This document shows positions 1 to 9,347 of a stretch of DNA of 64,000 nucleotides, in pieces. The stretch lies in the NCBI RefSeq assembly GCF_923079645.1, contig NZ_CAKLPY010000001.1:1054001-1118000 (forward strand), written 5' to 3'. The notes under the pieces are model-generated. The model ran no database searches. It was not told where the DNA came from and was given only the letters and a program-made list of their open reading frames with translations. Source of the stretch: Emticicia aquatica. GTDB lineage: Bacteria > Bacteroidota > Bacteroidia > Cytophagales > Spirosomataceae. The position numbers and the translations under genes were made by a program. Each line of letters begins with the position of its first letter. Positions within the stretch are counted from its first letter, which is position 1.

Positions 1-399
1 TGTCTTTTTACGTTCTATGGCATATAAAATACTTTTATAAAGAGAAGAAACACGAATGTCTTCTTTGATTAGATAATCAGAAACACCCAACGACAAAGAT
101 TTGATACTAAACTCAATATCGGTATATCCAGTAAGAACAAGAACGGGGCAGTCGAACGCCAAATCGATTATTTCGGATATAAGTACTTCGCCTTTATTAT
201 CGGGTAGCGTGAGATCGAGAAGAATTACATCGAATTTATTTCCACTATCTTGGAGAATATTTTTTGAATCTCGGAAATTTTTCGCCTGAGTGATACGTAC
301 ATTATCCATCACTTCAGATAAATAATCGGATATTAAAATAAAATCACCAATGTTATCTTCAATTATTAGTAAATTATATGGCTTTTTGTCTTTTATCAT
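1..399 (-). CDS. Response regulator receiver domain protein, partial at the left edge
   Basis: The visible 133 residues form a CheY-like receiver domain: acidic pair E14/D15, phosphoacceptor D62 in the strand VILLDLTLPD, conserved T90 in VLTG, and K112. The ATG is at 399. The reading frame is still open at base 1, so an output domain (in Bacteroidota often PAS plus histidine kinase, or a DNA-binding domain) may lie outside the window. The partner kinase cannot be seen. It points away from the catabolic genes to its right, so a link with them is not supported. Confidence 0.85.
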   Translation of the reverse strand, partial: MIKDKKPYNLLIIEDNIGDFILISDYLSEVMDNVRITQAKNFRDSKNILQDSGNKFDVILLDLTLPDNKGEVLISEIIDLAFDCPVLVLTGYTDIEFSIKSLSLGVSDYLIKEDIRVSSLYKSILYAIERKKT

Positions 400-620
400 T
401 AATTTTCATTAATACATAAGCAAAGTAAATAATTATCCATAAAAAGCAATACGAAATGCAATCTATTTTTAAGGATATTTGTAAATTAAATTTTTTTAAT
501 AAGCAGTTGATTATCAGAAGTTTGCGATATTTTATTAGGAGCTTAATTTGTATTTGTAAAAATTAAGTTCTTAACTTTATCGTCCATAATTATCCATTTT
601 CTAAATATTAATACCAAAAA

Positions 621-1637
621 ATGAAACAATTAGTCTGCAAAACTCCCAAAGTTTTTGAGTATGAATCAGTAATAAAGCCGACTGTAAGTACTGGAAGAGC
701 CATAATAAAAGTTAAAAGAATAGGAATTTGTGGAACAGACATTCATGCATTTGATGGTACTCAACCATATTTTAATTATCCAAGAATATTAGGACATGAA
801 TTGGCAGGTGAAATCATAGAAATAGCTCCACAATCAGATTTTTTTATAGGCGAAAATGTAACTATTATTCCATATTTTAGTTGTGGAAAATGTGTTGCTT
901 GTCGGCAAAATAAACCTAATTGTTGCGTAGATATCAAAGTTTTTGGTGTTCATATCGACGGTGGAATGTCGGAATTTATTTCAGTCCCAATTGAGTATTT
1001 GATAAAAAACAAAAACCTGACTTTGGAAGAATTGGCACTTGTTGAACCTTTGGCTATTGGTTTACATGGAATTAGAAGAGCTGAAGTGACCAAGAATGAT
1101 TTTGTGTTAGTGGTAGGGGCAGGACCAATTGGACTTGGGGTAATAGAGTTTGCCAAAATTACTGGAGCAACGGTTATTGTTTTAGACGTGAACGATGATA
1201 GATTGTCGTTTTGTAAAAATAAATTAGGAATTAGCCATGTGATAAATCCGAAATCGGAGGATGTTTTGACGAAATTAGCTCAAATAACAAATGGTGATAT
1301 GGCAAATGTAGTAATTGATGCCACGGGCAATCTGAATGCAATCAATCAATCATTCAAATATTTGGCACACGGTGGGCGGTATGTGTTGGTAGGATTACAA
1401 AAAGGAGAAATAACGATTAATCATCCTGAGTTTCATAAGAGAGAAGCGACACTTATGAGCAGCCGAAATGCAACCCGTTCGGATTTTGAATATGTAATGC
1501 AATGTATTGAAAATAAAACCATTAACCCTAATCATTATATTACTCACCAATTAAATTTTGAAAAAGTTAAAGATGAGTTTGAAGAATTATTTAATCCGTC
1601 GAACGGCGTAATAAAAGCGATGATTTTTTTGGATTAG
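621..1637 (+). CDS. Zinc-dependent alcohol/polyol dehydrogenase (MDR family)
   Basis: This 338-residue protein belongs to the medium-chain dehydrogenase family, closest in style to sorbitol, threonine or L-idonate dehydrogenases that oxidise a secondary alcohol with NAD(P). Catalytic zinc ligands are C37 and H59/E60 (GHE). The structural zinc loop has C88, C91, C94 and C102 with the classic spacing. A Rossmann motif VVGAGPIGLG follows at about 155-165. It is transcribed alone and is followed by a hairpin at 1703-1735. It lies on the same strand as the catabolic cluster starting at 2920 but an opposite-strand gene separates them, so membership of that pathway is possible but unproven. The exact substrate cannot be assigned. 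Confidence 0.85.
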   Translation: MKQLVCKTPKVFEYESVIKPTVSTGRAIIKVKRIGICGTDIHAFDGTQPYFNYPRILGHELAGEIIEIAPQSDFFIGENVTIIPYFSCGKCVACRQNKPNCCVDIKVFGVHIDGGMSEFISVPIEYLIKNKNLTLEELALVEPLAIGLHGIRRAEVTKNDFVLVVGAGPIGLGVIEFAKITGATVIVLDVNDDRLSFCKNKLGISHVINPKSEDVLTKLAQITNGDMANVVIDATGNLNAINQSFKYLAHGGRYVLVGLQKGEITINHPEFHKREATLMSSRNATRSDFEYVMQCIENKTINPNHYITHQLNFEKVKDEFEELFNPSNGVIKAMIFLD

Positions 1638-1702
1638 TTTAAATTCAAGTTTATTTTTAGAAGAAATTCCTAGATGTAATTAACTCAAATAACAAATATT
1701 TC

Positions 1703-1735
1703 ATTTCAAGCACAACCATTGGTCGTGCTTGAAAT
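1703..1735. terminator. Hairpin between convergent genes
   Basis: Arms 1703-1717 and 1721-1735 pair over 15 positions with one mismatch and a 3-nt loop. The hairpin lies between the + strand dehydrogenase and the convergent - strand membrane protein. There is no strong T-run, so termination efficiency is uncertain. Confidence 0.6.
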
Positions 1736-1797
1736 TATCAATAAAGCTATTTTCTAATTAGTATTTATTGATACAATTCAGAAAATGAACATCAAAT

Positions 1798-2421
1798 TCA
1801 CTCAAAAACAGATAAAAGAGCCTCGCTTTTAATTCTTTTTGAAATATACTTCAATAAAATTAAAGAAATCATCCCGCCAATAATCAGAATTTGATTTGCA
1901 CCTACTTTATGGGCCAAAAAGTGAGCTATACTACCAATTTGTTTGATATTGCTTGTTGTATGATGTTCGATCGAGCCTCCTTTTTCAATCAAAAAAGTAT
2001 TTTGATATGTTTCCCAAGACAAAAAAGTTGTTGTACCTAAAATCACAGATGGGGCTAAAATAGCTTTCCAATTTTTCTTTTGCATTTTTTTCTCAACAAA
2101 ATTTAATTTTGCCGCTAATGCATTTATTACAACTTTGGTGGTTTCTTCGCTTTCAAATTCAAAAGAAATATTTTTCATTTTCATTTCTTCTATAAAATAA
2201 ATTTTCATGAAAGCTGTCTTGTTTTCAAATGAAATTTTTTCAATATCATGCAATTGTATTTTATTGACAGCTTTAAAAATACCAGTTTTGTAAATAGCTT
2301 TATTTTGAAATTTTTCTACATTATTTTCTTTCTTTTTGCTGAAGTAAATATGACTGTCGGTAAACATAAATGTTTGAAAAGTAGAGTCATTCAGTTTTAG
2401 CTGATAAATTGTATTTTGCAT
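1798..2421 (-). CDS. Hypothetical membrane protein
   Basis: I do not recognise the family. The first 115 residues or so are soluble, rich in beta-type segments and charged residues, and might resemble a PH-like domain. Two hydrophobic segments follow, one near the middle (starting WKAILAPSVILG) and one close to the C-terminus (ANQILIIGGMISLILLKYI), which fits an inner-membrane protein. I prefer the ATG at 2421; an in-frame ATG at 2445 would add eight residues. No partner gene is adjacent on the same strand. Confidence 0.55.
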   Translation of the reverse strand: MQNTIYQLKLNDSTFQTFMFTDSHIYFSKKKENNVEKFQNKAIYKTGIFKAVNKIQLHDIEKISFENKTAFMKIYFIEEMKMKNISFEFESEETTKVVINALAAKLNFVEKKMQKKNWKAILAPSVILGTTTFLSWETYQNTFLIEKGGSIEHHTTSNIKQIGSIAHFLAHKVGANQILIIGGMISLILLKYISKRIKSEALLSVFE

Positions 2422-2819
2422 AGATTCTAGTTTTAAATACCACAAAGTGGTAAATGGTGTGGATTAATTTTTTTAATTTTTGCTGGATTAAATGTTGTAC
2501 TAAATTAACAAAATTTAAGTCCAAATGAGATGAAATAAACATCAAATTTGTGCCTAAATGTACTAATGTAATTGTGAAGTTTACTCAATAAAGTATCAGG
2601 TTTAATTGAAGATGTGTTGTTTGGATTAATGGATTTGGACACAATAATATAAGTTTTTCAAGTTATTTGCAAACTTAAATTTAAAATATGACCGATTAAT
2701 AACAAAATATTTTTATTGACCAACTAAAGGAAAAACGATAGTGTTTTTAGAATTAAAAGTGAAAATTTAATGCGGTAAGTTCAGCGAAGAGAAAAAAAGC
2801 ATTTTAATGGGATGAGAAT

Positions 2820-2884
2820 GATTGATTTTGATTCAAATTGGCTTTTTTTTGATTCACAAGTTGATTCAAATTGTAAGACTTTTG
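2820..2884 (+). promoter_or_regulatory. Promoter and candidate operator of the SMP-30/SDR transcription unit
   Basis: GATTGATTTTGA (2820-2831) is followed after 19 nt by GATTCACA (2851-2858), and after a further 18 nt by GACTTTTG (2877-2884), a one-mismatch match to the Bacteroidetes -7 box TAnnTTTG. The same two words and the same 19- and 18-nt spacings occur upstream of the dioxygenase gene at 5734-5798. Locally TTGATTCA is present three times (from 2828, 2849 and 2861), so a protein binding direct repeats is plausible. The rest of the 2446-2819 gap shows no gene. Confidence 0.6.
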
Positions 2885-2919
2885 CTATGTAAATTTACAA
2901 AAAATAACAATATTTTTTT

Positions 2920-3981
2920 ATGCTAATTAGGAGTAAAAGTGTTAATCCACTAAAAGATTGGCAAGTAAATCGAGATGAAATCAGGTTTCTTGGAAAAGAT
3001 TTACAACGTCCAGAATGTATTTTAACCGAACCAGACGGAACTGTTTGGTCGGCTGATGCTCGTGGTGGAGTGATAAAAATGAAACATGATGGAATGCAAA
3101 TTATCATCAATCCAAGTATATTAAATGATGAGTCAGAAAAACTTGGAAACACTAATGTTTTGTCTTTAGAAAACGATAATGCACGTTATATTTCTGCCAT
3201 TGGGTCACTTCCTAATGGTCTTTGTTTTGATAAAAACGGTGATATTATTATTGCGAATTGGGGTACGAATAATATCGAAAAGATGACTCGTGAAGGTAGA
3301 ATGACAACTATTTTAACCGAAATTGATGGAAAAACATTAGGTAAAACCAATTTTCCATTACGAGACACAAAGGGCAGAATTTGGTTTACTGTAACTACTT
3401 GTACCGAACCTTGGTCTGACCAAATTAATACGCGTGCAATGGATGGATACATAGTTTTGATGGATGAAAAAGGTGCCAGAATTGTAGCTGATGGATTTTG
3501 TGGAACGAATGAAATTAGATTTGATGACAAGGAAGAATGGCTTTATGTAGTAGAAAGTACTGCATGGAAAATTTCTCGATTGCGAGTAAAAGAAAATGGA
3601 GATTTATATAATCGAGAAACCTATGGCCCTGAAAAATTAGGAGGATTTCCTGATGGTTTTGCCTTTGATGCCTATGGAAATTTGTGGATAACACTCATTT
3701 TTACTGATGAACTTATTGTAATTACTCCTAATGGTGAAGTTTTAACTTTACTTGACGATAGCAATGAAGTAACCAAAAAACGTCTTTTTGAAGCCTACGA
3801 AAACCGATGCGTTACTCCAGACATTTTAGGAGCAACCCAAGGAACTCTTTGCCCTTGGATGGCAAGTTTGAGTTTTGGTGGAAAAGATTTGCAAACTGTT
3901 TATTTGGGTAGTTTGAGAGGCACACGGATTCCATATTTTCAAAGTCCAGTTGCTGGGCAAAAAATGATTCACTGGAAATAA
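2920..3981 (+). CDS. SMP-30/gluconolactonase-family protein
   Basis: The 353-residue protein is a six-bladed beta-propeller lactonase of the SMP-30/LRE family. The N-terminal PECILTEPDGTVW segment carries the glutamate expected to bind the divalent metal, and repeated DG(x)xW strands follow (NGLCFDKNGDIIIANWG; DGFAFDAYGNLWIT). Such enzymes hydrolyse sugar lactones or other lactones. It opens a + strand unit with two SDR genes. In this cluster it may open a lactone formed after ring cleavage, or act on a sugar-like side chain. No signal peptide is evident, so it is probably cytoplasmic. Confidence 0.8.
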   Translation: MLIRSKSVNPLKDWQVNRDEIRFLGKDLQRPECILTEPDGTVWSADARGGVIKMKHDGMQIIINPSILNDESEKLGNTNVLSLENDNARYISAIGSLPNGLCFDKNGDIIIANWGTNNIEKMTREGRMTTILTEIDGKTLGKTNFPLRDTKGRIWFTVTTCTEPWSDQINTRAMDGYIVLMDEKGARIVADGFCGTNEIRFDDKEEWLYVVESTAWKISRLRVKENGDLYNRETYGPEKLGGFPDGFAFDAYGNLWITLIFTDELIVITPNGEVLTLLDDSNEVTKKRLFEAYENRCVTPDILGATQGTLCPWMASLSFGGKDLQTVYLGSLRGTRIPYFQSPVAGQKMIHWK

Positions 3982-4077
3982 TAAAACCACCAAGAAAGAA
4001 AAACTAATTTGCCAAAATTTTATTCTTTTTGTGCATTATTTATATTTAAAATTGATTTTGAACTTTACCAAAATCGT

Positions 4078-4848
4078 ATGAAAGACTTGTTTAGTTTAGT
4101 TGGGAAAATTGCAGTTATTACAGGGGCTAGTGCTGGAATGGGAAAAGCAATTGCCCGAATTTTAGGTTTAAATGGAGCAAAAGTTGTGATTTCAAGCAAT
4201 GATGAAACCGCCTGCAGCAATGTTTTTGAGGAATTTCAAAAAGAAGGTATCCAAGTTACGGCCATCCCATGTGATATTTCAGTCAAAAAGGAAATTGATT
4301 TTTTGGTGAGCGAAACCGAAAGGCAGGTTGGTAAAATTGATATTTTGGTAAATTGTGTAGGCATTGCAATTCCTGGGTCATTTTTATCAATTAATACAGA
4401 AGATTTTGAAAAAACGATGCAAATAAATCTGCAAAGTGCCATTTATTTGACCAAAAAAGTAATTCCATCCATGCAACAAAAAAAAGATGGAGCAATTATT
4501 TATTTGTCTAGTTTATCAAGTGTAAGAGGAAATAAAAATTTGGGTTTATATGGTATTTCTAAAGCAGGTTTAGCTCAATTAGCTCGAAATTTGGCGGTCG
4601 AATTTGGACCAGATAATATTAGAGTTAACGCAATTTCACCAGGTGTGATTGATACTGAATTTGCAAAACCTATGACAACTAATTCCGAAATAATGGAAAG
4701 GAGAATAGCCTTAACCCCGCTTAGAAGGATTGGTAAAGTAGAAGAGGTAGCAGGTTTAGCGTTATTATTAGCTTCGAAAGCAGGTGGATTTATCACAGGA
4801 CAAAATATTATCGTTGATGGCGGTACAACAATTTCAGACGGAAATTAA
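4078..4848 (+). CDS. Short-chain dehydrogenase/reductase (first of a pair)
   Basis: This 257-residue classical SDR has the cofactor motif TGASAGMG at 15-22, NCVG in place of the usual NNAG near 92-95, and the catalytic triad S145, Y158, K162 (YGISK). The open frame extends upstream to a TTG at 4009, but the ATG at 4078 gives the standard SDR N-terminus MKDLFSLVGK, so I use it. The stop is 2 nt from the start of the next SDR, which indicates translational coupling. It probably oxidises or reduces a hydroxy intermediate of the cluster's substrate. Confidence 0.85.
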   Translation: MKDLFSLVGKIAVITGASAGMGKAIARILGLNGAKVVISSNDETACSNVFEEFQKEGIQVTAIPCDISVKKEIDFLVSETERQVGKIDILVNCVGIAIPGSFLSINTEDFEKTMQINLQSAIYLTKKVIPSMQQKKDGAIIYLSSLSSVRGNKNLGLYGISKAGLAQLARNLAVEFGPDNIRVNAISPGVIDTEFAKPMTTNSEIMERRIALTPLRRIGKVEEVAGLALLLASKAGGFITGQNIIVDGGTTISDGN

Positions 4849-4850
4849 TT

Positions 4851-5618
4851 ATGAAAAAATTTGAAAATAAAGTTTGTTTAGTAACTGGTGCTTCTTCTGG
4901 GATTGGTAAAGCAACAGCACTTTCTTTTGCTCAAGCAGGAGCAAAAGTTGTAGTTTCTGATGTCAATGAAACACAAGGAATGCAAGTAGTTAATGAAATA
5001 TCAGATTTTGGTGGAAATGCTATTTTCGTCAAATGTGATATTTCAAAAAAAGATGAAGTTGAAAATCTTGTAAAAACAACTGTTATCACTTTCGGACGTT
5101 TAGACTACGCCGTTAATTCGGCAGGTATTGCAGGAAAATTATCACTTCCAATCCATGAATATCCAGAAGATGAATGGTTGAATCAGATTCAAGTAAATCT
5201 TATCGGAACGTATTATTGTGTAAAAGCTCAAATAACTCAAATGCTTTTGCAAGGTGGAGGAAATATAGTTTGTGTTGCCTCTGCCGCAGGTTTACGTGGA
5301 CAACCACAAAATTCGCCTTATGCAACTTCCAAACATGGAGTAGTGGGATTGGTTAAAACCGTTGCAATCGAATATGCAACTCAAAATATTCGTATAAATG
5401 CCGTTTGTCCAACCGCCATCGAAACGCCAATGATAATGCAAGGAAGAAGAAAATTGGCTGAAAACCCAGAAGCTCTTGAAGCAGCCAAAAATTATCAAGC
5501 CATGAAAAGAATGGGACAACCACAAGAAGTGGCAGATGTTGCCTTGTGGCTTTGTTCAGACCAATCGAGTTTTATTACTGGTCATGCAATGGCAGTTGAT
5601 GGTGGTGCATTTGCTTAG
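4851..5618 (+). CDS. Short-chain dehydrogenase/reductase (second of a pair)
   Basis: A 255-residue classical SDR: TGASSGIG at 12-19, D37 after the second beta strand (suggesting NAD preference), NSAG at 89-92, and catalytic S144, Y157, K161. It resembles the cyclohexanol/dihydrodiol dehydrogenase branch of SDRs. It is the last gene of the first unit; a separate promoter follows at 5734-5798. A dihydrodiol dehydrogenase making a catechol for the downstream dioxygenase would fit, but no ring-hydroxylating dioxygenase is present, so this is only one option. Confidence 0.85.
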   Translation: MKKFENKVCLVTGASSGIGKATALSFAQAGAKVVVSDVNETQGMQVVNEISDFGGNAIFVKCDISKKDEVENLVKTTVITFGRLDYAVNSAGIAGKLSLPIHEYPEDEWLNQIQVNLIGTYYCVKAQITQMLLQGGGNIVCVASAAGLRGQPQNSPYATSKHGVVGLVKTVAIEYATQNIRINAVCPTAIETPMIMQGRRKLAENPEALEAAKNYQAMKRMGQPQEVADVALWLCSDQSSFITGHAMAVDGGAFA

Positions 5619-5733
5619 AAAAAAGAAAGCACTAAGAATATTTTGATTCTTCAACTATTGAATACCCAAAGCTACTTAAATTTTTAAATAAGAATAGAGG
5701 AAGAGCATTTTATTCATGTAAAAATAAAAAACA

Positions 5734-5798
5734 GATTGATTTTGAATATTTATGGATTATTTATGATTCACAGCTTTCTTAAAATAAACTTAGTTTTG
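5734..5798 (+). promoter_or_regulatory. Promoter and candidate operator of the ring-cleavage unit
   Basis: GATTGATTTTGA (5734-5745), 19 nt, GATTCACA (5765-5772), 18 nt, then TAGTTTTG (5791-5798), a full match to the Bacteroidetes -7 consensus TAnnTTTG. The arrangement repeats that at 2820-2884 although the intervening bases differ, which points to one regulator controlling both units. No gene for that regulator lies in or beside the cluster. Confidence 0.65.
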
Positions 5799-5845
5799 TA
5801 TAATTTTTACTTAGAATATTTTAAATAAAAGAAACTTTATACAGA

Positions 5846-6826
5846 ATGGCAAAGAATCCTCATTATTTATCACAATTAGCTTACGTAGAATTACTCAGCA
5901 CTAACCTTAAAGAAACTGTTCGTTTCTACACTGAAATTGTAGGAATGGACCAAACTGGGCAAGATGAAAATTCGGTTTATTTACGTGCTTGGGGCGATTA
6001 TTTCTTTCATACTCTAAAAATTACTCAATCTGATACCAAAGGATTAGGTGCAGTAGGCTGGAGAGCAGATAGTCAGGAAGCACTTGATGATTGTGTAGCT
6101 TATCTTGAATCAATTGGTGCAGGAAAAGGCTGGATAGAAGCTGACCTTGGCCGTGGGAAAGCATTCAAATTTCAGTCACCAGATGGACACAAACATGAAG
6201 TTTTTTGGGATGTAAAATGGTTGAGAGAAACAGGTGAAAGAGCAAGTATTTATGCCGACCGTTATGCTAGTAATCGCCGAAAAGGGGCAAATCCTCGCCG
6301 TATTGACCATTTTACGTATTTAGTTGCGAAGTTTCAATATGCCAAAGAAAAAGCATTTTGGCAGGGAATGGGCCTAAAAAATCCTGATGAGGTTAGATTA
6401 GAAGACCATATTCCACCGATTGGAGGGCTTTGGACAACAGGGAATTTATCGCATGATATAGCTATTTTTTCTGACCCAAATCTTGAGCCAGGACAAGGTA
6501 TTGCCAACCATTTGTGTTATAATCTAGATAGTCGAGAAGAGGTGCTTTTGGCATTAGATTGGTTTACCGAAAAAGGATACAAAAGTGTTTGGGGAGCTCC
6601 AACAAGACATAAAGCTGACGAAGGTTTTTTCTTTTATATCATGGAACCACACACAGGTATTTTATTAGAAATTTATGCTTGTGCAAGACTAATTTTTGCT
6701 CCAGACCATGGGCCAGATGTACATTATTTGAAAGATAATCCGAATGATGCTTGGGGGTTAACGAATCCGTTTGAAGAAATGGCAAAAGGTAAAGTCGGTG
6801 GACTTGATAAGCCAATTGACATTTAA
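5846..6826 (+). CDS. Extradiol ring-cleavage dioxygenase (type I, VOC fold)
   Basis: The 326-residue protein contains two vicinal-oxygen-chelate repeats, an N-terminal one at about 8-125 and the catalytic one at about 150-285. Iron ligands are H155, H222 and E275. Second-sphere residues H203, H255 and Y264 match catechol 2,3-dioxygenase (XylE H199, H246, Y255) in order and spacing, including the 9-residue step between the last two. It should open a catechol-type ring next to the diol with O2. The next genes encode a C-C hydrolase, an FAD monooxygenase and an FAH hydrolase, the usual partners in meta-cleavage. The native substrate is unknown. Confidence 0.88.
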   Translation: MAKNPHYLSQLAYVELLSTNLKETVRFYTEIVGMDQTGQDENSVYLRAWGDYFFHTLKITQSDTKGLGAVGWRADSQEALDDCVAYLESIGAGKGWIEADLGRGKAFKFQSPDGHKHEVFWDVKWLRETGERASIYADRYASNRRKGANPRRIDHFTYLVAKFQYAKEKAFWQGMGLKNPDEVRLEDHIPPIGGLWTTGNLSHDIAIFSDPNLEPGQGIANHLCYNLDSREEVLLALDWFTEKGYKSVWGAPTRHKADEGFFFYIMEPHTGILLEIYACARLIFAPDHGPDVHYLKDNPNDAWGLTNPFEEMAKGKVGGLDKPIDI

Positions 6827-6979
6827 TCAATGAGATGATTTGATTGTCAAGTAAATTAGATTTTTGTTCAAAACAAATAAATATGGAATTGGTAATTAAT
6901 ATTCGATTGCTATAAAATTAGTCAAGCACTTTCGAGTATCTTATTATTGATTAATCCAAAATTGAAAAATAAAACAAAT

Positions 6980-8092
6980 ATGTGGCATTATTTTCCTGGG
7001 CAGTATATGCCCTCATATCAAGTAAATAGAGCATTGACACAAGCTCACTACGGTGGTGGCGAATTTGCGGAATGTTTAGAAGTAGCAAGCCAAATTACAC
7101 CAGGCGATAATGAAAGTTTTCATGTGGCTTGGGCAAAAATGGGAGATAGAGTATTTGATATTGCAGAAAATGCAGTCAAAAATGGTAATTTTCAAACGGC
7201 TAAACGTAGTTATTTGCGTGCTTTTAATTATTTGCGTACATCAGAGTTTTTTCTAAAACCAAGCGATGCCCGCAAAATTCCTTCTTACCTAAAATCAAGA
7301 GATGCTTTTATCAAAGCAACACCTTATTTTGAAGAAAAACCTTTAAAAATAGAAGTTCCTTTTGAAGGCTCATTTTTACCTGGGTATGTTTTCAAAGCAC
7401 CAAATACAAATCATGCTCCAGCTATGATAATGTTTGGCGGTTTGGATAGTTTGGCCGAAGAATTATATTTTGGACCCGCTACTTTTCTGAATGAAAGAGG
7501 TATTTCATTGATTGTGCTTGATGGGCCAGGACAAGGAGCTTCGCTGAGATTAAATCATATTCATACAAGATATGATTTTAATGTTGCAGGTTCGGCAGCT
7601 TTGGATTGGGCAATTGAAAACTTGAAAAATGAAATAGATACGACAAAAATTGGTATAATGGCGGTTTCGATGGGTGGGTATATGGCAGCTCGTTGTGCGG
7701 CTTTTGAGCCACGATTCAAAATTTGTGCTGTTTGGGGAGCAGTTTGGTCTTACTATGAAATTTGGAAAAATCGTCCAGACAATCATCCTTTGGCCGAAAT
7801 TGTACAGCATATTGTTGGAGCTGAAAATATGGAAGATGCCCGTGAACGTCTGAAGAAATTTACTTTAGATGAGGTAGCCAACAAAATTTCGATGCCAACC
7901 TACGTGCTTCATGGAGAAGATGACAGACAAAATTTTGTCGAAAATGCCTATAAGTTACAAGAGGCTTTGACTTGTGAAAAAATCATTGAAATTATTCCAA
8001 AAGAAGAAAGTGGTTCTGCTCATTGTCAAATTGATGATTTTACCAAAACATTCAATATGTACGATTGGATTGCCAAAGAATTGAAAAAATAA
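6980..8092 (+). CDS. Alpha/beta hydrolase with helical N-terminal domain (C-C bond hydrolase type)
   Basis: The 370-residue protein resembles the 2,6-dihydroxypseudooxynicotine hydrolase/FrsA branch: a helical N-terminal domain of about 110 residues, then an alpha/beta hydrolase core. The nucleophile serine is in AVSMGG, the acid is in HGEDDR and the histidine is in SAHCQ. The frame extends upstream to a TTG at 6947, but ATG 6980 (MWHYFPG) is the better start. Following a ring-cleavage dioxygenase, it most likely cleaves the C-C bond of the ring-fission product. An ester or peptide substrate cannot be excluded. Confidence 0.8.
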   Translation: MWHYFPGQYMPSYQVNRALTQAHYGGGEFAECLEVASQITPGDNESFHVAWAKMGDRVFDIAENAVKNGNFQTAKRSYLRAFNYLRTSEFFLKPSDARKIPSYLKSRDAFIKATPYFEEKPLKIEVPFEGSFLPGYVFKAPNTNHAPAMIMFGGLDSLAEELYFGPATFLNERGISLIVLDGPGQGASLRLNHIHTRYDFNVAGSAALDWAIENLKNEIDTTKIGIMAVSMGGYMAARCAAFEPRFKICAVWGAVWSYYEIWKNRPDNHPLAEIVQHIVGAENMEDARERLKKFTLDEVANKISMPTYVLHGEDDRQNFVENAYKLQEALTCEKIIEIIPKEESGSAHCQIDDFTKTFNMYDWIAKELKK

Positions 8093-8134
8093 CTGTTTGA
8101 AAAACGATTCAACCCTATAAAAATACTGATAAAA

Positions 8135-9274
8135 ATGGCAAAAGTTAATAAAGTCCTAGTTGTTGGAGCAGGAATTGGTGGTATAACTGCTGCAATTGCT
8201 CTCAAAAAAACTGGAATTGACGTTGATATTATTGAGATTCATAAAGAATTTAATATTTATGGTGTTGGTATTATTCAGCAAGCCAATGCTTTACGTGCTT
8301 TAGATGCAATTGGCGTAGCAGACGAAGCAATGCGACGCGGGTCTCCGTACGGAAAAGTGAAAATGTGTACGCCTACTGGTCACCAAATTGGAGAAGCTGG
8401 AACGCCGCCAATGGGCCATTTTCCTAGCCATAACGGAATTTCACGAAAGATTTTACATGAAGTTTTGTATGATGAAGCTATTAAAGTCGGTATTCAATTT
8501 AGAATGGGAATTACTGTTGAAACAATTGATAATCAACCTGATAAAGTAAGTGTGACATTTACCGATGGCAGTGCTGGAGACTATGATATTCTCATAACGG
8601 CCGATGGAGTAAATTCTAAAGTTAGAGGAATGATTTTTGGCGATTACAAAGCTAAATATGTAGGACTGTCGGTTTGGCGTTATCCATTCAATCGACCTGC
8701 TGATTTGGATACTGGGTATATGTTTTTCGGTAAAAAGAGTAAAGTTGGATTGATTCCAATGACTTCAGAAACAATGTATATGTTTGTAGTAACGGCCGAA
8801 GGAGAAGATAATCCATTAATTCCAGAAAGTGAACTTGTTCCAAAACTGAGAAGTTATTTAGAGCCTTTTCCAGTAAAAATTGTTCAAGATTTAATTGAGC
8901 AAATAACTGAACCCAAACTTGTAAACTATCGACCTTTAGAAACTTTGCGTTTACCTTCGCCTTGGTACAAGGGTAGGGTAGTTGTAATTGGCGATGCTGC
9001 CCATGCAACCATTCCGCAGTTAGGTTCGGGAGCTGCTTTGGCCATCGAGGATGCGGTTGTTTTAAGCGAATTATTACAAAAAGATGCTCCAATTGAAAGT
9101 ATTTTTGAAGAATACATGACCCGCCGATTTAATCGTTGCATGATGGTTGTTGATGCTTCTGAAACACTTGGAGCATGGGAGTTATTAGAATATCAAGGGA
9201 AACCCTTGCCCGAAGGAGCAAATGTAGGTATGTTGATGGGTAAAACCATGATGGCACTGACAGCCCCAATTTAA
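8135..9274 (+). CDS. FAD-dependent aromatic monooxygenase (hydroxylase)
   Basis: This 379-residue group A flavoprotein monooxygenase has GxGxxG at the N-terminus (VVGAGIGGITAAIAL), the DG motif TADGVNSKVR in the middle, and the FAD ribityl motif GDAAHATIPQLGSGAALAIED near 290. The family (salicylate, 6-hydroxynicotinate or 2,6-dihydroxypyridine hydroxylases) uses NAD(P)H and O2 to add a hydroxyl to a phenolic ring, producing the diol needed by the extradiol dioxygenase encoded upstream. The gene order therefore supports an initial or second hydroxylation. It lies 42 nt after the hydrolase gene in the same unit. Confidence 0.88.
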   Translation: MAKVNKVLVVGAGIGGITAAIALKKTGIDVDIIEIHKEFNIYGVGIIQQANALRALDAIGVADEAMRRGSPYGKVKMCTPTGHQIGEAGTPPMGHFPSHNGISRKILHEVLYDEAIKVGIQFRMGITVETIDNQPDKVSVTFTDGSAGDYDILITADGVNSKVRGMIFGDYKAKYVGLSVWRYPFNRPADLDTGYMFFGKKSKVGLIPMTSETMYMFVVTAEGEDNPLIPESELVPKLRSYLEPFPVKIVQDLIEQITEPKLVNYRPLETLRLPSPWYKGRVVVIGDAAHATIPQLGSGAALAIEDAVVLSELLQKDAPIESIFEEYMTRRFNRCMMVVDASETLGAWELLEYQGKPLPEGANVGMLMGKTMMALTAPI

Positions 9275-9347
9275 TCGTTGTCTCAATTTTTCATAAAATT
9301 TTTATGAAAAATGTAATCATTCATCATTAATTTAAAAACTTGAATAA

